This document shows positions 19,401 to 27,278 of a DNA stretch of 56,237 nt, piece by piece. Below the pieces are notes generated by a model that was not told where the DNA came from, made no database searches, and saw nothing but the letters and a program-made list of their open reading frames with translations. Every line of letters begins with the position of its first letter. The first letter of the stretch is position 1. A program made the position numbers and the translations under genes. Source of the DNA: Pirellula staleyi DSM 6068 (GTDB taxonomy: Bacteria > Planctomycetota > Planctomycetia > Pirellulales > Pirellulaceae); contig CAMDKL010000016.1 of the NCBI GenBank assembly GCA_945900945.1, forward strand, positions 1 to 56,237. Reading direction: 5' to 3'.

Positions 19401-19700
19401 ACCGCATTCGAAGCGGCCCAGCATGGCGCAGCCGATCGATTGCGCCCAGTATTGATGACCACTTGTGCTATGCTCGCCGGCATGCTCCCCATGGCCCTTG
19501 GCCTGGGAGAGTCAGGACAGCAAACTGCACCGCTAGGGCGAGCTGTCATCGGAAGTTTGATTGCAGCCACTGCATCGACTTTGCTCGTGCTCCCAGCTGT
19601 CTTTGCATGGATGCAAGCAGGACGGGGGGTGTCGTCTGGTTCTTTGCATCCTTTCGATACCAACGACTCCAGTACCGAACCTTACAATAGCGAAAACTAG
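16449..19700 (+). CDS. RND-family efflux pump, inner-membrane subunit
   Basis: A resistance-nodulation-division permease (AcrB/CzcA class), driven by the proton gradient. At 1083 aa it has the two-half design: a transmembrane helix at the N-terminus, a periplasmic loop, a helix bundle around 345-500, then a second loop and a second bundle near 890-1050. The TM4 block GGLALSVGILVDEATVEIEN holds the acidic pair (Asp-Glu), and the C-terminal half has IMGLGVAMANAILVVTF and MTTCAMLAGMLPMALGLGE. Substrate cannot be read from sequence. Adaptor and TolC-like genes follow, giving a tripartite set. An AGGAAG lies about 13 bases before the ATG. Confidence 0.93.
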   Translation: MNPINFALRRPRSVLVGLIALIIVGLGVIRPKSIDDWLKAKGIELPIKRMSIDVFPALNLPVIYVCQPYGGMDPAQMEGLLTNYYEYHFLYINGIHHVESRNVQGTALMKLIFHPGTNMAQAMAETINYVNRSRAMMPPGTVPPFVMRFDTGSVPVGYLVLSSGTKTIAEIQDQALFKVRPMFSSLPGVSAPPPFGGSARSIVIRANPDRLRAFGLSPDDVIGALTKGNTISPSGNVRLGDSYPSVPTNAMVRDIRDLGQIPLKTGDQTVYLRDIGNIEDASDTTTGYALVNGRRAVYILATKRADASTMNVIGEIKQALPKMQKELPDDIKVAFEFDQSPYVTRAITSLTTEGFLGALLTGLMVLLFLRDWRSAIVVVLNIPLAILFSIVGLWLTGQTINLMTLGGLALSVGILVDEATVEIENIHTQMKKSPSIAIAVWNGNHQTAIPRLLAMLCILTVFVPTFFMQGAPRELFYPLALAVGFAMIGSYLLSSTLVPILCIWLLRNHNIQREHPIRDSFFVAAFRGWTKWMIAARWIVIPIYLCVCGIAIGWTVSQVGVDIFPKIDAGEFRLRMRAKDGTHIDVTEQIALRVLESIKEEAGPESIALTLGYVGTVPASFPINSVYQFMRGPEEAILRIALQPHSGVYSEQLQAKLRTKFSKQFPDVRFSFEPADIVSEVMSFGSSTPIEIAVRGGSLAENRDFAGRVQASLLTHPRLRDVQIVQALDYPTVDVKIDREKSGLAGVTMDQVSRSVLAATSSSRFVVPNYWPDPKTGIGYQVQVEIPQPAMKSLNDLGTVPVLNRLEGPLLLRDVAQLTQSTMPGEFDRYNMKRELSLTANVIGSDLGAVAREIGDLLDIVKKEDDIAKDALEKQGSKPGRVAFEIRGQIPPLYQMLSGLGVGLILAVLATFLMLAANFQSFRLSLVAISTAPAVVAGAGMMLWLTRSSLNIESFIGIIMGLGVAMANAILVVTFTEQRRRGGETAFEAAQHGAADRLRPVLMTTCAMLAGMLPMALGLGESGQQTAPLGRAVIGSLIAATASTLLVLPAVFAWMQAGRGVSSGSLHPFDTNDSSTEPYNSEN

Positions 19701-19727
19701 TATCAAATATTCACAGGACGAATTGCA

Positions 19728-21107
19728 ATGTTCCAATGCCTATCGAAGTCATGCTACCTATTGACGCTGATCGTAGCCAGTTTATCGACGGTTGGATGCG
19801 ACAAAGGCATGGATCCGAAAGAGGGAAATGCTTCGGCAGGTAGCGCGAGGTCGGCCGCTGATTTGCCAAAAGTTGCAACCGCCAGACCTCTTCGGCAACC
19901 ACTTCTGCAGAAAACAGAACAGCCAGGACGAGTCGAGGCGTTTTCGATGACCCATATTCATGCCAAGGTCTCAGGGTTTATCGAACAACAGTTGGTTGAC
20001 ATCGGTGATCGAGTTACAGGTCCGAAGAAAGATGAACAAGGCCGGATGACTGAGCCTGGACAAGTGCTTGCAGTTTTGGTCGCCCCCGAATTGAAAGACG
20101 AATGGATGCAAAAAGAGGCAATGATCTCGCAAGCATCTGCGGATATCGAACAGGCCCTTTCCGCTGTGCAGGTAGCCAAATCCGTAGCCACTTCGGCAGA
20201 GGCAAACGTCGAAGAATTTATGGCTGGCCAGCAGAAGACCGAGTCCGAGTACCAACGATGGAAATCGGAGTCGATGCGGATCGATTCATTAGCATCGTCA
20301 AAAACCGTCACACAGAAACTGGCCGAGGAGACTCGCCAACAAATGTTAGGTGCCGATGCGTCAAGAGCTGAGTCTGTGGCCAAAATTCGTTCGGCGAAAG
20401 CAAAGCAGAACGAAGCCATCGTCGGCATTGCAAAAGCGAAAGCGGATCTTAGTTCGGTTGAAGCTAAATTGAAAATTGCACAAGCAGAATCCAGACGAGT
20501 CCAATCCATGTGCGAGTATTTGCAAATCCGGGCCCCCTACGATGGCGTGATAACGGAACGCAATTTTGATTTGGGTGCTCTCGTTCAAGCATCGAAATCG
20601 AGCGACGACAAACCTGTTTTTACCATTGTTCAATCGGATAAAATTCGAGTTTTTCTCGATGTCCCAGAGACGGATGCAGGACTCATAGAGACGGGATGCA
20701 AAGCCATTGTGAAAATCCCTTCGTTGTCGGGTCGAATATTCGAGGGGACCGTGGCAAGAACAGGATGGGCGCTCCAAGCGGGATCTAGAACCCTACGAAG
20801 TGAAATAGATGTTTCGAACGAATCAGGCACAATAAGGCCCGGAATGTACGCCAATGTCGAATTGACCGTTGCTGAAAAATCGGACGTATTAACTCTGCCC
20901 AAGGCTGCGGTGATGGTGGCGGAGGGCCAGGCCTATTGCAATACGGTTTCAAGCGATGGGAGCATTATTCGAAAGCCTATCAAGACAGGAATTCGCTCGG
21001 CCACGGAGATCGAGATCGTAAACGGGTTGGATGGCACAGAGGACGTCGTCATCGCGAACGCAGCCGCCTTCCAAGACGGACAGAAGGTTCAAAAGGCTAG
21101 CAAATAG
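19728..21107 (+). CDS. RND efflux periplasmic adaptor (membrane-fusion lipoprotein)
   Basis: A HlyD/AcrA-type adaptor linking the RND pump to the outer-membrane channel. It starts with a lipoprotein signal: hydrophobic core (YLLTLIVASL) and lipobox STVGC, so Cys is probably the acylated residue. A long alpha-helical hairpin runs roughly from residue 115 to 260 (rich in Ala, Lys, Glu; MISQASADIEQALSAVQVAK). The half-motif IRAPYDGVITERNFDLGALV and the beta-barrel IRVFLDVPETDAGLIETG follow. It begins 27 bp after the pump's stop codon. Confidence 0.93.
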   Translation: MFQCLSKSCYLLTLIVASLSTVGCDKGMDPKEGNASAGSARSAADLPKVATARPLRQPLLQKTEQPGRVEAFSMTHIHAKVSGFIEQQLVDIGDRVTGPKKDEQGRMTEPGQVLAVLVAPELKDEWMQKEAMISQASADIEQALSAVQVAKSVATSAEANVEEFMAGQQKTESEYQRWKSESMRIDSLASSKTVTQKLAEETRQQMLGADASRAESVAKIRSAKAKQNEAIVGIAKAKADLSSVEAKLKIAQAESRRVQSMCEYLQIRAPYDGVITERNFDLGALVQASKSSDDKPVFTIVQSDKIRVFLDVPETDAGLIETGCKAIVKIPSLSGRIFEGTVARTGWALQAGSRTLRSEIDVSNESGTIRPGMYANVELTVAEKSDVLTLPKAAVMVAEGQAYCNTVSSDGSIIRKPIKTGIRSATEIEIVNGLDGTEDVVIANAAAFQDGQKVQKASK

Positions 21108-21171
21108 CCTTGAATTTTATCGGTAGCGGGACGATTGCAAGGTTTTTTGCGGTGGCACTTTGCGATTTCGC

Positions 21172-21196
21172 GAACCGGTGGGCGCTAGCCCCGGGT
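21172..21196. repeat. GCTAGC-centred palindrome-like element
   Basis: The 373-bp gap between the adaptor and the TolC-like gene (21108-21480) contains a near-palindrome ACCGGTGGGCGCTAGCCCC, centred on GCTAGC. About 65 bp downstream a second short hairpin is present (AACCCG at 21260, CGGGTT at 21272, six-base stem). An open frame of 124 codons crosses the region, but its translation looks like a random read-through of repeats, so it is not annotated. GGGCGCTAGCCCC-like elements resemble dispersed repeats of planctomycetes; this cannot be verified here. Confidence 0.45.
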
Positions 21197-21480
21197 CTGA
21201 ATTCGCTGGCGAAATCGCTTAAAACGCAGCGCAGTTGTAACGCCCTGCGGCTAATAAATAACCCGAACGTGCGGGTTGTAGCGATTGAGACGCATACGGC
21301 TCCCCTCCTTGAACGAATAAAGCGATTATTCCGGTTCTCGACTTCTGCGCAATCCGATGTTCCAAATGTGCGCGGCATCGTTTTGACGCTACTGGCACAA
21401 CTGACCAACATGGCGAATTTGCTGTCATTCATGGTCATCATGATCAGCGACGAACGGTTCGCTAAAACAATAGCTTCTCG

Positions 21481-23148
21481 ATGAAGCTTCGGAGACCATG
21501 GATGGGAACCAGACGAAAATCAAGTCTCGATATCGCAGTAATCTATGTGATCCTTTGTTCCGTCGGTTGCCGATCGACGAACCCCGGTGATCGTCAAATG
21601 AATACGCAGTCTACCAGGCCAGTAGCGGCGGGTGTGGCACGCGAACATGTGGTTTTAGTGGCGAAATCAAGAACCGAGGCCAGCGTCGACGGCGCAGTCA
21701 GCAAGGACAATGCCCAATCCGAAGTTGTGCAAGCGTCGGCTGCTATCGAAGCTGCATCCAGTATCCAAATCGTCGAGGAGAGTCGGGACGCTGCCTCGAA
21801 AAGCATTGGCAATCAAGGTTCCGATTTGCAGAACCTTGATACGCAAAGTATCGACCTCACCACGGCGCTCCAGTTGACAACGGGACGGAACCCGCAAATT
21901 GCATTTGCGCGTGCACGGTTCGAAGAATCACTCGCGCAAATTGATCGGGCCAACGCACTCAAATTGCCATCCATTCGCGGCGGAGTGAACTACAACAAGC
22001 ACGAGGGAAGAATTCAGGATGTAGCAGGAAGGGTTATCGAAACGAGCCGTGGTTCGTTCTATTCGGGACTAGGTGCGCAAGCGGTAGGAGCTGGTTCGCC
22101 ACTCTTGCCGGGAATCGTCTCCCAGTTCCATTTCACCGATGCTATTTTTCAGCCAAGAATTGCACAACGTACGGCTTGTGCACGACAAGCTGGCGCCGAA
22201 GCCACCACGAACGACCTACTATTGGCAACAGCCATCGCATACATGGAGTTGCTTCGAACCGAACAGGATCTCGCCATCGCGAAGGATATTGTCCAGCGCT
22301 CTGAGAAACTGTCGGCAACGACGGAAAAGTTCGCAATCGTTGGTCAAGGACTTGAATCGGATTACGACCGAGCTCGCACAGAAGTCTCGCTTCGAAAAAA
22401 CGATCTCATTCGAGCCGAAGAGTTGGCTGCAGTTGCTTCATCTAGGCTAGCAGAACTAGTCCGATGGGATGCGGGACAGAGACTGGTGCCATCCGAAGCT
22501 CAACTCACGCCAATTCAACTGTCAGACAGGAATGCATCACCGAGAGAACTGGTATCCATGGCACTTACAAAACGCCCCGAGCTCGCTGAGTCTCGACATT
22601 TGGTCGGCGAAGCAGTAGAACGTTTGAATCGTGAGCGCAATGCACCCCTCATTCCAAGCGTCTTATTAGCTGCAAGCTACGGAGGACTCGGCGGTGGATT
22701 AGGGAGTAGTTTGTCTACCTATGGTGATCGGCTTGATGCAGATGCAGTAGCCTATTGGGAAGTAAGGCAGCTAGGAGTTGGCGAGAATGCGATTCGACGC
22801 GAAGCGAAATCCAAGATAGCGCAAGCTCGAATGCGTGAAATAGCAACCATGGATCGCATTGCTCGCGAAGTATCTGAATCGCTTGCTCAAGTAGCCTCGC
22901 GATCTCGCCAGATCCCAGTCATCGAAGAGGCGATCGACGCGGCAGAGAAGTCATTTACGAAGAATTGGGATCGTATTCAAAACGGACAAGGCCTGCCCAT
23001 CGAAGTTCTTCAATCCATTCAAGCACTCGCTTTGTCCCAGCGCGAGTATGTCAAGGTAGTGGCTGACTATAACATCGCACAGTTTACGCTCCAACGGGCA
23101 CTTGGCTGGCCAATCGACGGATTGGAGAATTTGGAAATTGGCGAATAG
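21481..23148 (+). CDS. TolC-family outer-membrane efflux protein (lipoprotein)
   Basis: The outer-membrane factor of the tripartite efflux set. The N-terminus has a lipobox-like signal (IAVIYVILCSVGC), then a low-complexity Ala/Ser-rich region of about 90 residues that has no TolC counterpart. The TolC core begins near IDLTTALQLTTGRNPQIAFARA (about residue 120). Two helical repeats follow, with LLRTEQDLAIAKDIVQRSEK, MALTKRPELAESRHLVGEA (NPxL/RPEL-type motif), and a C-terminal LSQREYVKVVADYNIAQFTL. Length 555 aa is larger than usual because of the spacer. A 373-bp gap separates it from the adaptor. Confidence 0.9.
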   Translation: MKLRRPWMGTRRKSSLDIAVIYVILCSVGCRSTNPGDRQMNTQSTRPVAAGVAREHVVLVAKSRTEASVDGAVSKDNAQSEVVQASAAIEAASSIQIVEESRDAASKSIGNQGSDLQNLDTQSIDLTTALQLTTGRNPQIAFARARFEESLAQIDRANALKLPSIRGGVNYNKHEGRIQDVAGRVIETSRGSFYSGLGAQAVGAGSPLLPGIVSQFHFTDAIFQPRIAQRTACARQAGAEATTNDLLLATAIAYMELLRTEQDLAIAKDIVQRSEKLSATTEKFAIVGQGLESDYDRARTEVSLRKNDLIRAEELAAVASSRLAELVRWDAGQRLVPSEAQLTPIQLSDRNASPRELVSMALTKRPELAESRHLVGEAVERLNRERNAPLIPSVLLAASYGGLGGGLGSSLSTYGDRLDADAVAYWEVRQLGVGENAIRREAKSKIAQARMREIATMDRIAREVSESLAQVASRSRQIPVIEEAIDAAEKSFTKNWDRIQNGQGLPIEVLQSIQALALSQREYVKVVADYNIAQFTLQRALGWPIDGLENLEIGE

Positions 23149-23216
23149 CCTCGCCTCGCTCTAAAATCTTAGGCTCTTAACCAGTTCCATGTGGATGAAA
23201 AAGTGCAATCATTTTT

Positions 23217-23253
23217 TCACGGTAGACTCACGGTAGACTCACGGTAGACTCAC
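23217..23253. repeat. 11-bp tandem repeat, three copies
   Basis: The unit TCACGGTAGAC is repeated three times, starting at 23217. It lies between the TolC-like gene and the stop codon of the convergent CBS protein gene at 23267. It is short, and no hairpin or gene is associated with it. Confidence 0.75.
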
Positions 23254-23266
23254 AGAGAGCCTAATC

Positions 23267-24565
23267 TTATTGGGGTAGAGCGACACGGATTCGCAGCACT
23301 TGCCTTGGTGTCGCCTGCGATACCGACAGATTGTACTTTCCAATCTTGGTTTTGGCACCGACTCTGGGAATAACGCCGAGCGATGTAACCACCAAGCCGG
23401 CAACGGTTTCGTATTCATCCGACTCGGGAAGATCCAACGCCATTTGACGATTTGCGGCGGAAACTTCCATGACGCCCGCAATGCTAAAACCGCCGTCTGG
23501 ATCCTCGATGAACATCGGCATGACTTCATCCACATCCAGCTCGTCAGCAATTTCGCCAACAATTTCCTCCAACGCATCTTCGATTGTTACGACACCCAGC
23601 GTTTGCTGAAACTCGTCTACAACGATTGCCATGTGGCTCCGACGCAACAAAAAATCCTTCAATAGTTCATCGATTTTCCGCGTCGCGGGTATCATCCAAG
23701 TCTCTCGCAAAATTCCGCGAAGAACCGAAGCATCGTTTGGCCAATCAGGATTTTGGAGAAGTGTCATCAAGTCCTTGACGTACAGAATGCCGACGAGATT
23801 ATCCAACGAATTTTCGTAGACCGGCATGCGAGTCCTGCCGGAAGCAATCACTGCGTCAGTAACCTGCTGCCAGTCCCAAGCGATATCAATCGCATCAAGC
23901 TGGCTTCGCGGAGACATGATTTGAGAAACCTGACCTTCGTCCAAATTCATTACGCCGGTTATCATGTCTCGCATCGATCGAGTGACCAAACCATCTCGTT
24001 CGCCCGCCATAACCATCGTTCGGATCTCATCTTCCAGCGACTCTTCCTCCACTCGATCTTCAGCGCGACGGTCACTCAAACGATGTCCAACCGCCAAAAA
24101 CAATTGTTCCAATGCTCGAAATGGTCGAGAAGAAATATTGATTGCATGCCAGTACCACCAGGTGTGATAGAGCAATACCGATGCACTGTTGCGAACAATA
24201 ATCTTTGGAATCCAAGAATAAACACACGCTAATACGGCAGCAGCAATGATGCTGATCGAAATCAACTGGTAAATCGAAACGGTGTTTTGTGTTTCTGACA
24301 GCCCCCAATGCATCCGTATTGAAAGCCACGTTCCGGCGGAAATGAGTGCTATGCTACTGCCCAGAATGAACAAATAGTTGCACGCAGTTTGAGCATCATC
24401 TTGTTCGTCGAGAATTCTGCCAAAACGTTCGCGATTACCCTTCAATCGGCAATACGCTTCGAGCGTACGTCCGCGAAAGTGAAGCAACAGATGGCTACCC
24501 AAGCCTCCAATTGCCGAGAGGATCAATCCCAACATGGCTAGGGCAAAGCAACCCGTATTTTGCAT
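23267..24565 (-). CDS. CNNM/CorC-like transporter with CBS pair and CorC_HlyC domain
   Basis: This family (hemolysin C/CorC, CNNM) is linked to Mg2+/Co2+ export. Residues about 1-165 form a membrane domain with hydrophobic helices (FALAMLGLILSAIGG, YLFILGSSIALISAG, ISISIIAAAVLACVYSW). The CBS pair begins near GVMNLDEGQVSQIMSPRSQLDAI and includes TRMPVYENSLDNLVGILYVK, then HMAIVVDEFQQTLGVVTIED with the next motif ALEEIVGEIADELD. A C-terminal CorC_HlyC domain (YETVAGLVVTSLGVIP) follows. The transmembrane part is shorter than in typical DUF21 proteins, so which ion it moves is unclear. It is on the minus strand, convergent with the efflux genes. Confidence 0.88.
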   Translation of the reverse strand: MQNTGCFALAMLGLILSAIGGLGSHLLLHFRGRTLEAYCRLKGNRERFGRILDEQDDAQTACNYLFILGSSIALISAGTWLSIRMHWGLSETQNTVSIYQLISISIIAAAVLACVYSWIPKIIVRNSASVLLYHTWWYWHAINISSRPFRALEQLFLAVGHRLSDRRAEDRVEEESLEDEIRTMVMAGERDGLVTRSMRDMITGVMNLDEGQVSQIMSPRSQLDAIDIAWDWQQVTDAVIASGRTRMPVYENSLDNLVGILYVKDLMTLLQNPDWPNDASVLRGILRETWMIPATRKIDELLKDFLLRRSHMAIVVDEFQQTLGVVTIEDALEEIVGEIADELDVDEVMPMFIEDPDGGFSIAGVMEVSAANRQMALDLPESDEYETVAGLVVTSLGVIPRVGAKTKIGKYNLSVSQATPRQVLRIRVALPQ

Positions 24566-24702
24566 GAATTGTCCCTGACCTGAGCCGCAGATATAGCTGT
24601 TTCAGATACCGACGCAATACAAGTCCGAAGCGCCAGCGAGGGATGATTCGGCCCCCTCGTTTCCGCGTCGGGCTTGTATTATCATCAGCCCAGCCTATAA
24701 CG

Positions 24703-26286
24703 CTATTCTAGTGAACCATTGGACCAATTGCCATCGACGAGTCGCCATGCGCCACTTGAATTATCATTCTGAAGGACAACTGGCATTCGGTGCTCTCGAA
24801 CACTATCAAAGCAAGTTAGCTTTGCAAAGCGAATGAGACTCGCTGGAATTCCAACCGCAGTGAAACCTGGGTGGCCCGTCGCGGGGAATGGTCCACCGTG
24901 ATTCATTGCTGGGCTCACCGCAACGCCGGTCGGCATCTTGTCATTGAGAATTCGTCCCACCCGCTGCGTCAACGCAGCAGCAATTAAGGAATAGTTTGCG
25001 TCGTCGCTCCCTTGCGAATCCGAATAGATCGATCCCGTGAGATTACCATCGAGTTGCTCAATCGCTTGTGCAAGTTCGGTGATGTCGGAGCATACAACTA
25101 GCAGCACTGCGTTGCCGAACGCTTCGGTTTGAAAGACATGCGGATCGGCAAGAAATTGTTTACCGGAAATTTTCAAGACTGTGTTCGCGACGGCACATCT
25201 GCTACCCTCCACCTTGCTGCCGCCCAACAGCAATTCTGCACCGGCATCCTTGAGTATGGAGATGCTCTTGACCAAAGAAGTTTCGACGCTGCGAGAGAGC
25301 AAGGTCCCAACGTTGTTCGCTCGGTATTTAGCCGTTACGCCCTCAATAAAATTTGTGGTGTCGGCATTATCTAACATCAGAAGCATGCCGGGGTTGGTGC
25401 AAAATTGCCCGGTTGCCATAAGACCACTCGTCACATACTCCTCAATGAGTTTGTCCAATCGCTCACGAAACGCACCCGGTAGGAATACTACCGGGTTTAC
25501 GCTCGACAACTCCGCATAAAAAGGTTTTCCAACCCGATCCGCTACCGATTTCAATTGTAGCCCGGCCGATCGCGATCCTGTGTAACCGATCGCAGAGAGT
25601 CTAGGATCGCTCACCAATCGTTCGCCATCAGCGTGAGATGTCCGATAGATCAGTTGCACGAGTCCGCTTGGCATGCCGGTTTCGCGAACCGCCTTATCCG
25701 CGAGAACCGCAAATCGCATCGATGTTGCAGGATGCGATGAGTTGGCTTTTGCGATAACCGGATTACCCACTGCAATTGCTGCCGCAAAGTCACCACCGGC
25801 GATGCTATTGAATGCGAATGGAAAATTGTTGGGACCAAAAACACAAACTGGACCGATGGCTTGGTAGCATGATCGAATATTCGCCTTGGTGTCGATGGTT
25901 GGCATCGACCAGCTCTGTTTCCGTGCAGCCGCTGCGGCAAGCCTCAATTGATTGAGGGTTCTTGGCATTTCGACGTCGGCAAGACGTGGCGACTTTGGTA
26001 GCCCCGATTCCTGATGTGCGATCTCGACCAAACCGTCCTTGTCCGCCTCGATCAAGCTTGCGTATTTTTCAAGAAACAACGCGATCGCCTCAGAAGCCAT
26101 CGTTCGAAGTTTGGTAAATGCACTCGCCGCAGCGGTCAATGCTTCATCGCAATCAGACCATTGGCTAACAGGAAATTCTATAGCGAGCGGTTGCCCGAGG
26201 GTTGGGTTCGTTGGTGAAAAAACTGCCGATTGCGAACTAGCTCGCCATTGGCCATTGATCAGAACTTCTTGAGTTGGATTTGTCAT
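24703..26286 (-). CDS. NAD(P)-dependent aldehyde dehydrogenase, alpha-ketoglutarate-semialdehyde type
   Basis: It oxidises an aldehyde, probably 2-oxoglutarate semialdehyde, to the acid. Catalytic residues are in place: N154 in FGPNNFPFAFN, E259 in FYAELSSVNP, and nucleophile C296 in GQFCTNPG. The block FAFNSIAGGDFAAAIAVGNP and ANSSHPATS are characteristic of the KGSADH (2,5-dioxovalerate dehydrogenase) branch and differ from ordinary ALDH. It lies 38 bp downstream of an FAH-family enzyme on the same strand, the pairing used in oxidative (Weimberg-type) pentose breakdown. The specific substrate is inferred. Confidence 0.87.
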   Translation of the reverse strand: MTNPTQEVLINGQWRASSQSAVFSPTNPTLGQPLAIEFPVSQWSDCDEALTAAASAFTKLRTMASEAIALFLEKYASLIEADKDGLVEIAHQESGLPKSPRLADVEMPRTLNQLRLAAAAARKQSWSMPTIDTKANIRSCYQAIGPVCVFGPNNFPFAFNSIAGGDFAAAIAVGNPVIAKANSSHPATSMRFAVLADKAVRETGMPSGLVQLIYRTSHADGERLVSDPRLSAIGYTGSRSAGLQLKSVADRVGKPFYAELSSVNPVVFLPGAFRERLDKLIEEYVTSGLMATGQFCTNPGMLLMLDNADTTNFIEGVTAKYRANNVGTLLSRSVETSLVKSISILKDAGAELLLGGSKVEGSRCAVANTVLKISGKQFLADPHVFQTEAFGNAVLLVVCSDITELAQAIEQLDGNLTGSIYSDSQGSDDANYSLIAAALTQRVGRILNDKMPTGVAVSPAMNHGGPFPATGHPGFTAVGIPASLIRFAKLTCFDSVREHRMPVVLQNDNSSGAWRLVDGNWSNGSLE

Positions 26287-26324
26287 GGATTCGTACTACG
26301 GAACTTCTAAACGAAAAGCAAAAA

Positions 26325-27179
26325 TTAAGCCTGAACGATCGTGCTGGTCAATGTGCCAATTCCATCGATAGATATGTGCACGGTATCCTCTTTGGCGAGA
26401 GTAAAGGGACTGTCAGGCACAACACCTGTCCCGGTCAACATGAAGGCACCGTTGGGCAAGTCATTGTCTCGAATGAGCCACTGGACCAAGTCCTCAAGCT
26501 GACGAGCCATTTGCGAGACACTTGTTTCACCGAAGAAAACGGTTTCGTTGTTGCGAATGATCTTCAGGAATATTCCTATCTTGTCCCGTGTTGGCATGGC
26601 GTCGGCAAGCGTGATCCATGGCCCAAGGCCGCAACACTGGTTGTAAACTTTGGCTTGTGGCAAATAGAGTGGATTGTCCCCCTCAATATCGCGACTGCTC
26701 ATGTCGTTGCCGACAGTGTAGCCCACGATTTCACCTCGATTGGAAAGCACCAAAGTCAGTTCAGGTTCAGGGACATTCCAAGTTGCATCGGTTCGAATTC
26801 GCAGTTTGCCAAGATGGCCGGTGCAACGGTTCGGCGTCGCCTTGAAAAAGAGTTCCGGTCTGGCGGCGGTGTAGACACGATCGTAGCAGCTCGCTGACGC
26901 TTCGCTCTCCTCCATACGCGCCGTTTGCGATCGCTTGTAAGTGACTCCGGCGGCCCATACTTCTTGGTCGTCGATCGGCGGGAGCCACTGAACGTTTTCT
27001 AATGGTATTGATGCGGCGGCTGCAGGAAGATTGTGAGCCAACTCCACTAGCTGATCGCTTGACAACAGTTGGCTAAGCGACTGAAGCCCGGCAGAGGATA
27101 GATCAAGAACCGTTGCGAAATTGTTGGCGATACGCGCGACAGCTGGCCCCCGCTTGGTTTGGATTTTTGCCAAAAACAT
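26325..27179 (-). CDS. FAH-family hydro-lyase, probable 2-keto-3-deoxy-pentonate dehydratase
   Basis: A fumarylacetoacetate-hydrolase-fold protein of 284 aa. The family's metal-ligand acids lie in the block after NVPEPELTLVLSNRGEIVGY, with NDMSSRDIEGDNPLY and QAKVYNQCCGLGPWI following. The N-terminal ARIANNFATVLDL and VTYKRSQTARMEES are like those of 2-keto-3-deoxy-D-xylonate or L-arabonate dehydratase (XylX/AraD1 type), which makes 2-oxoglutarate semialdehyde. The neighbouring aldehyde dehydrogenase would use that product. It could instead act on another 2-oxo acid; no sugar dehydrogenase is nearby to decide. Confidence 0.8.
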   Translation of the reverse strand: MFLAKIQTKRGPAVARIANNFATVLDLSSAGLQSLSQLLSSDQLVELAHNLPAAAASIPLENVQWLPPIDDQEVWAAGVTYKRSQTARMEESEASASCYDRVYTAARPELFFKATPNRCTGHLGKLRIRTDATWNVPEPELTLVLSNRGEIVGYTVGNDMSSRDIEGDNPLYLPQAKVYNQCCGLGPWITLADAMPTRDKIGIFLKIIRNNETVFFGETSVSQMARQLEDLVQWLIRDNDLPNGAFMLTGTGVVPDSPFTLAKEDTVHISIDGIGTLTSTIVQA

Positions 27180-27278
27180 TCAATCACTTTCAACGAGTAA
27201 CATTGCATGAAGTCACCATTGAAACATTGAGAGAGGTCCTTGAACAGCCCAGCGTGCAATTTCGGTTAGAAATTGACA

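Noticed and set aside
21110-21484. Plus-strand open frame of 124 codons between the adaptor and TolC-like genes.
   Set aside because: It spans repeats and hairpins, has no motif and reads like non-coding DNA.
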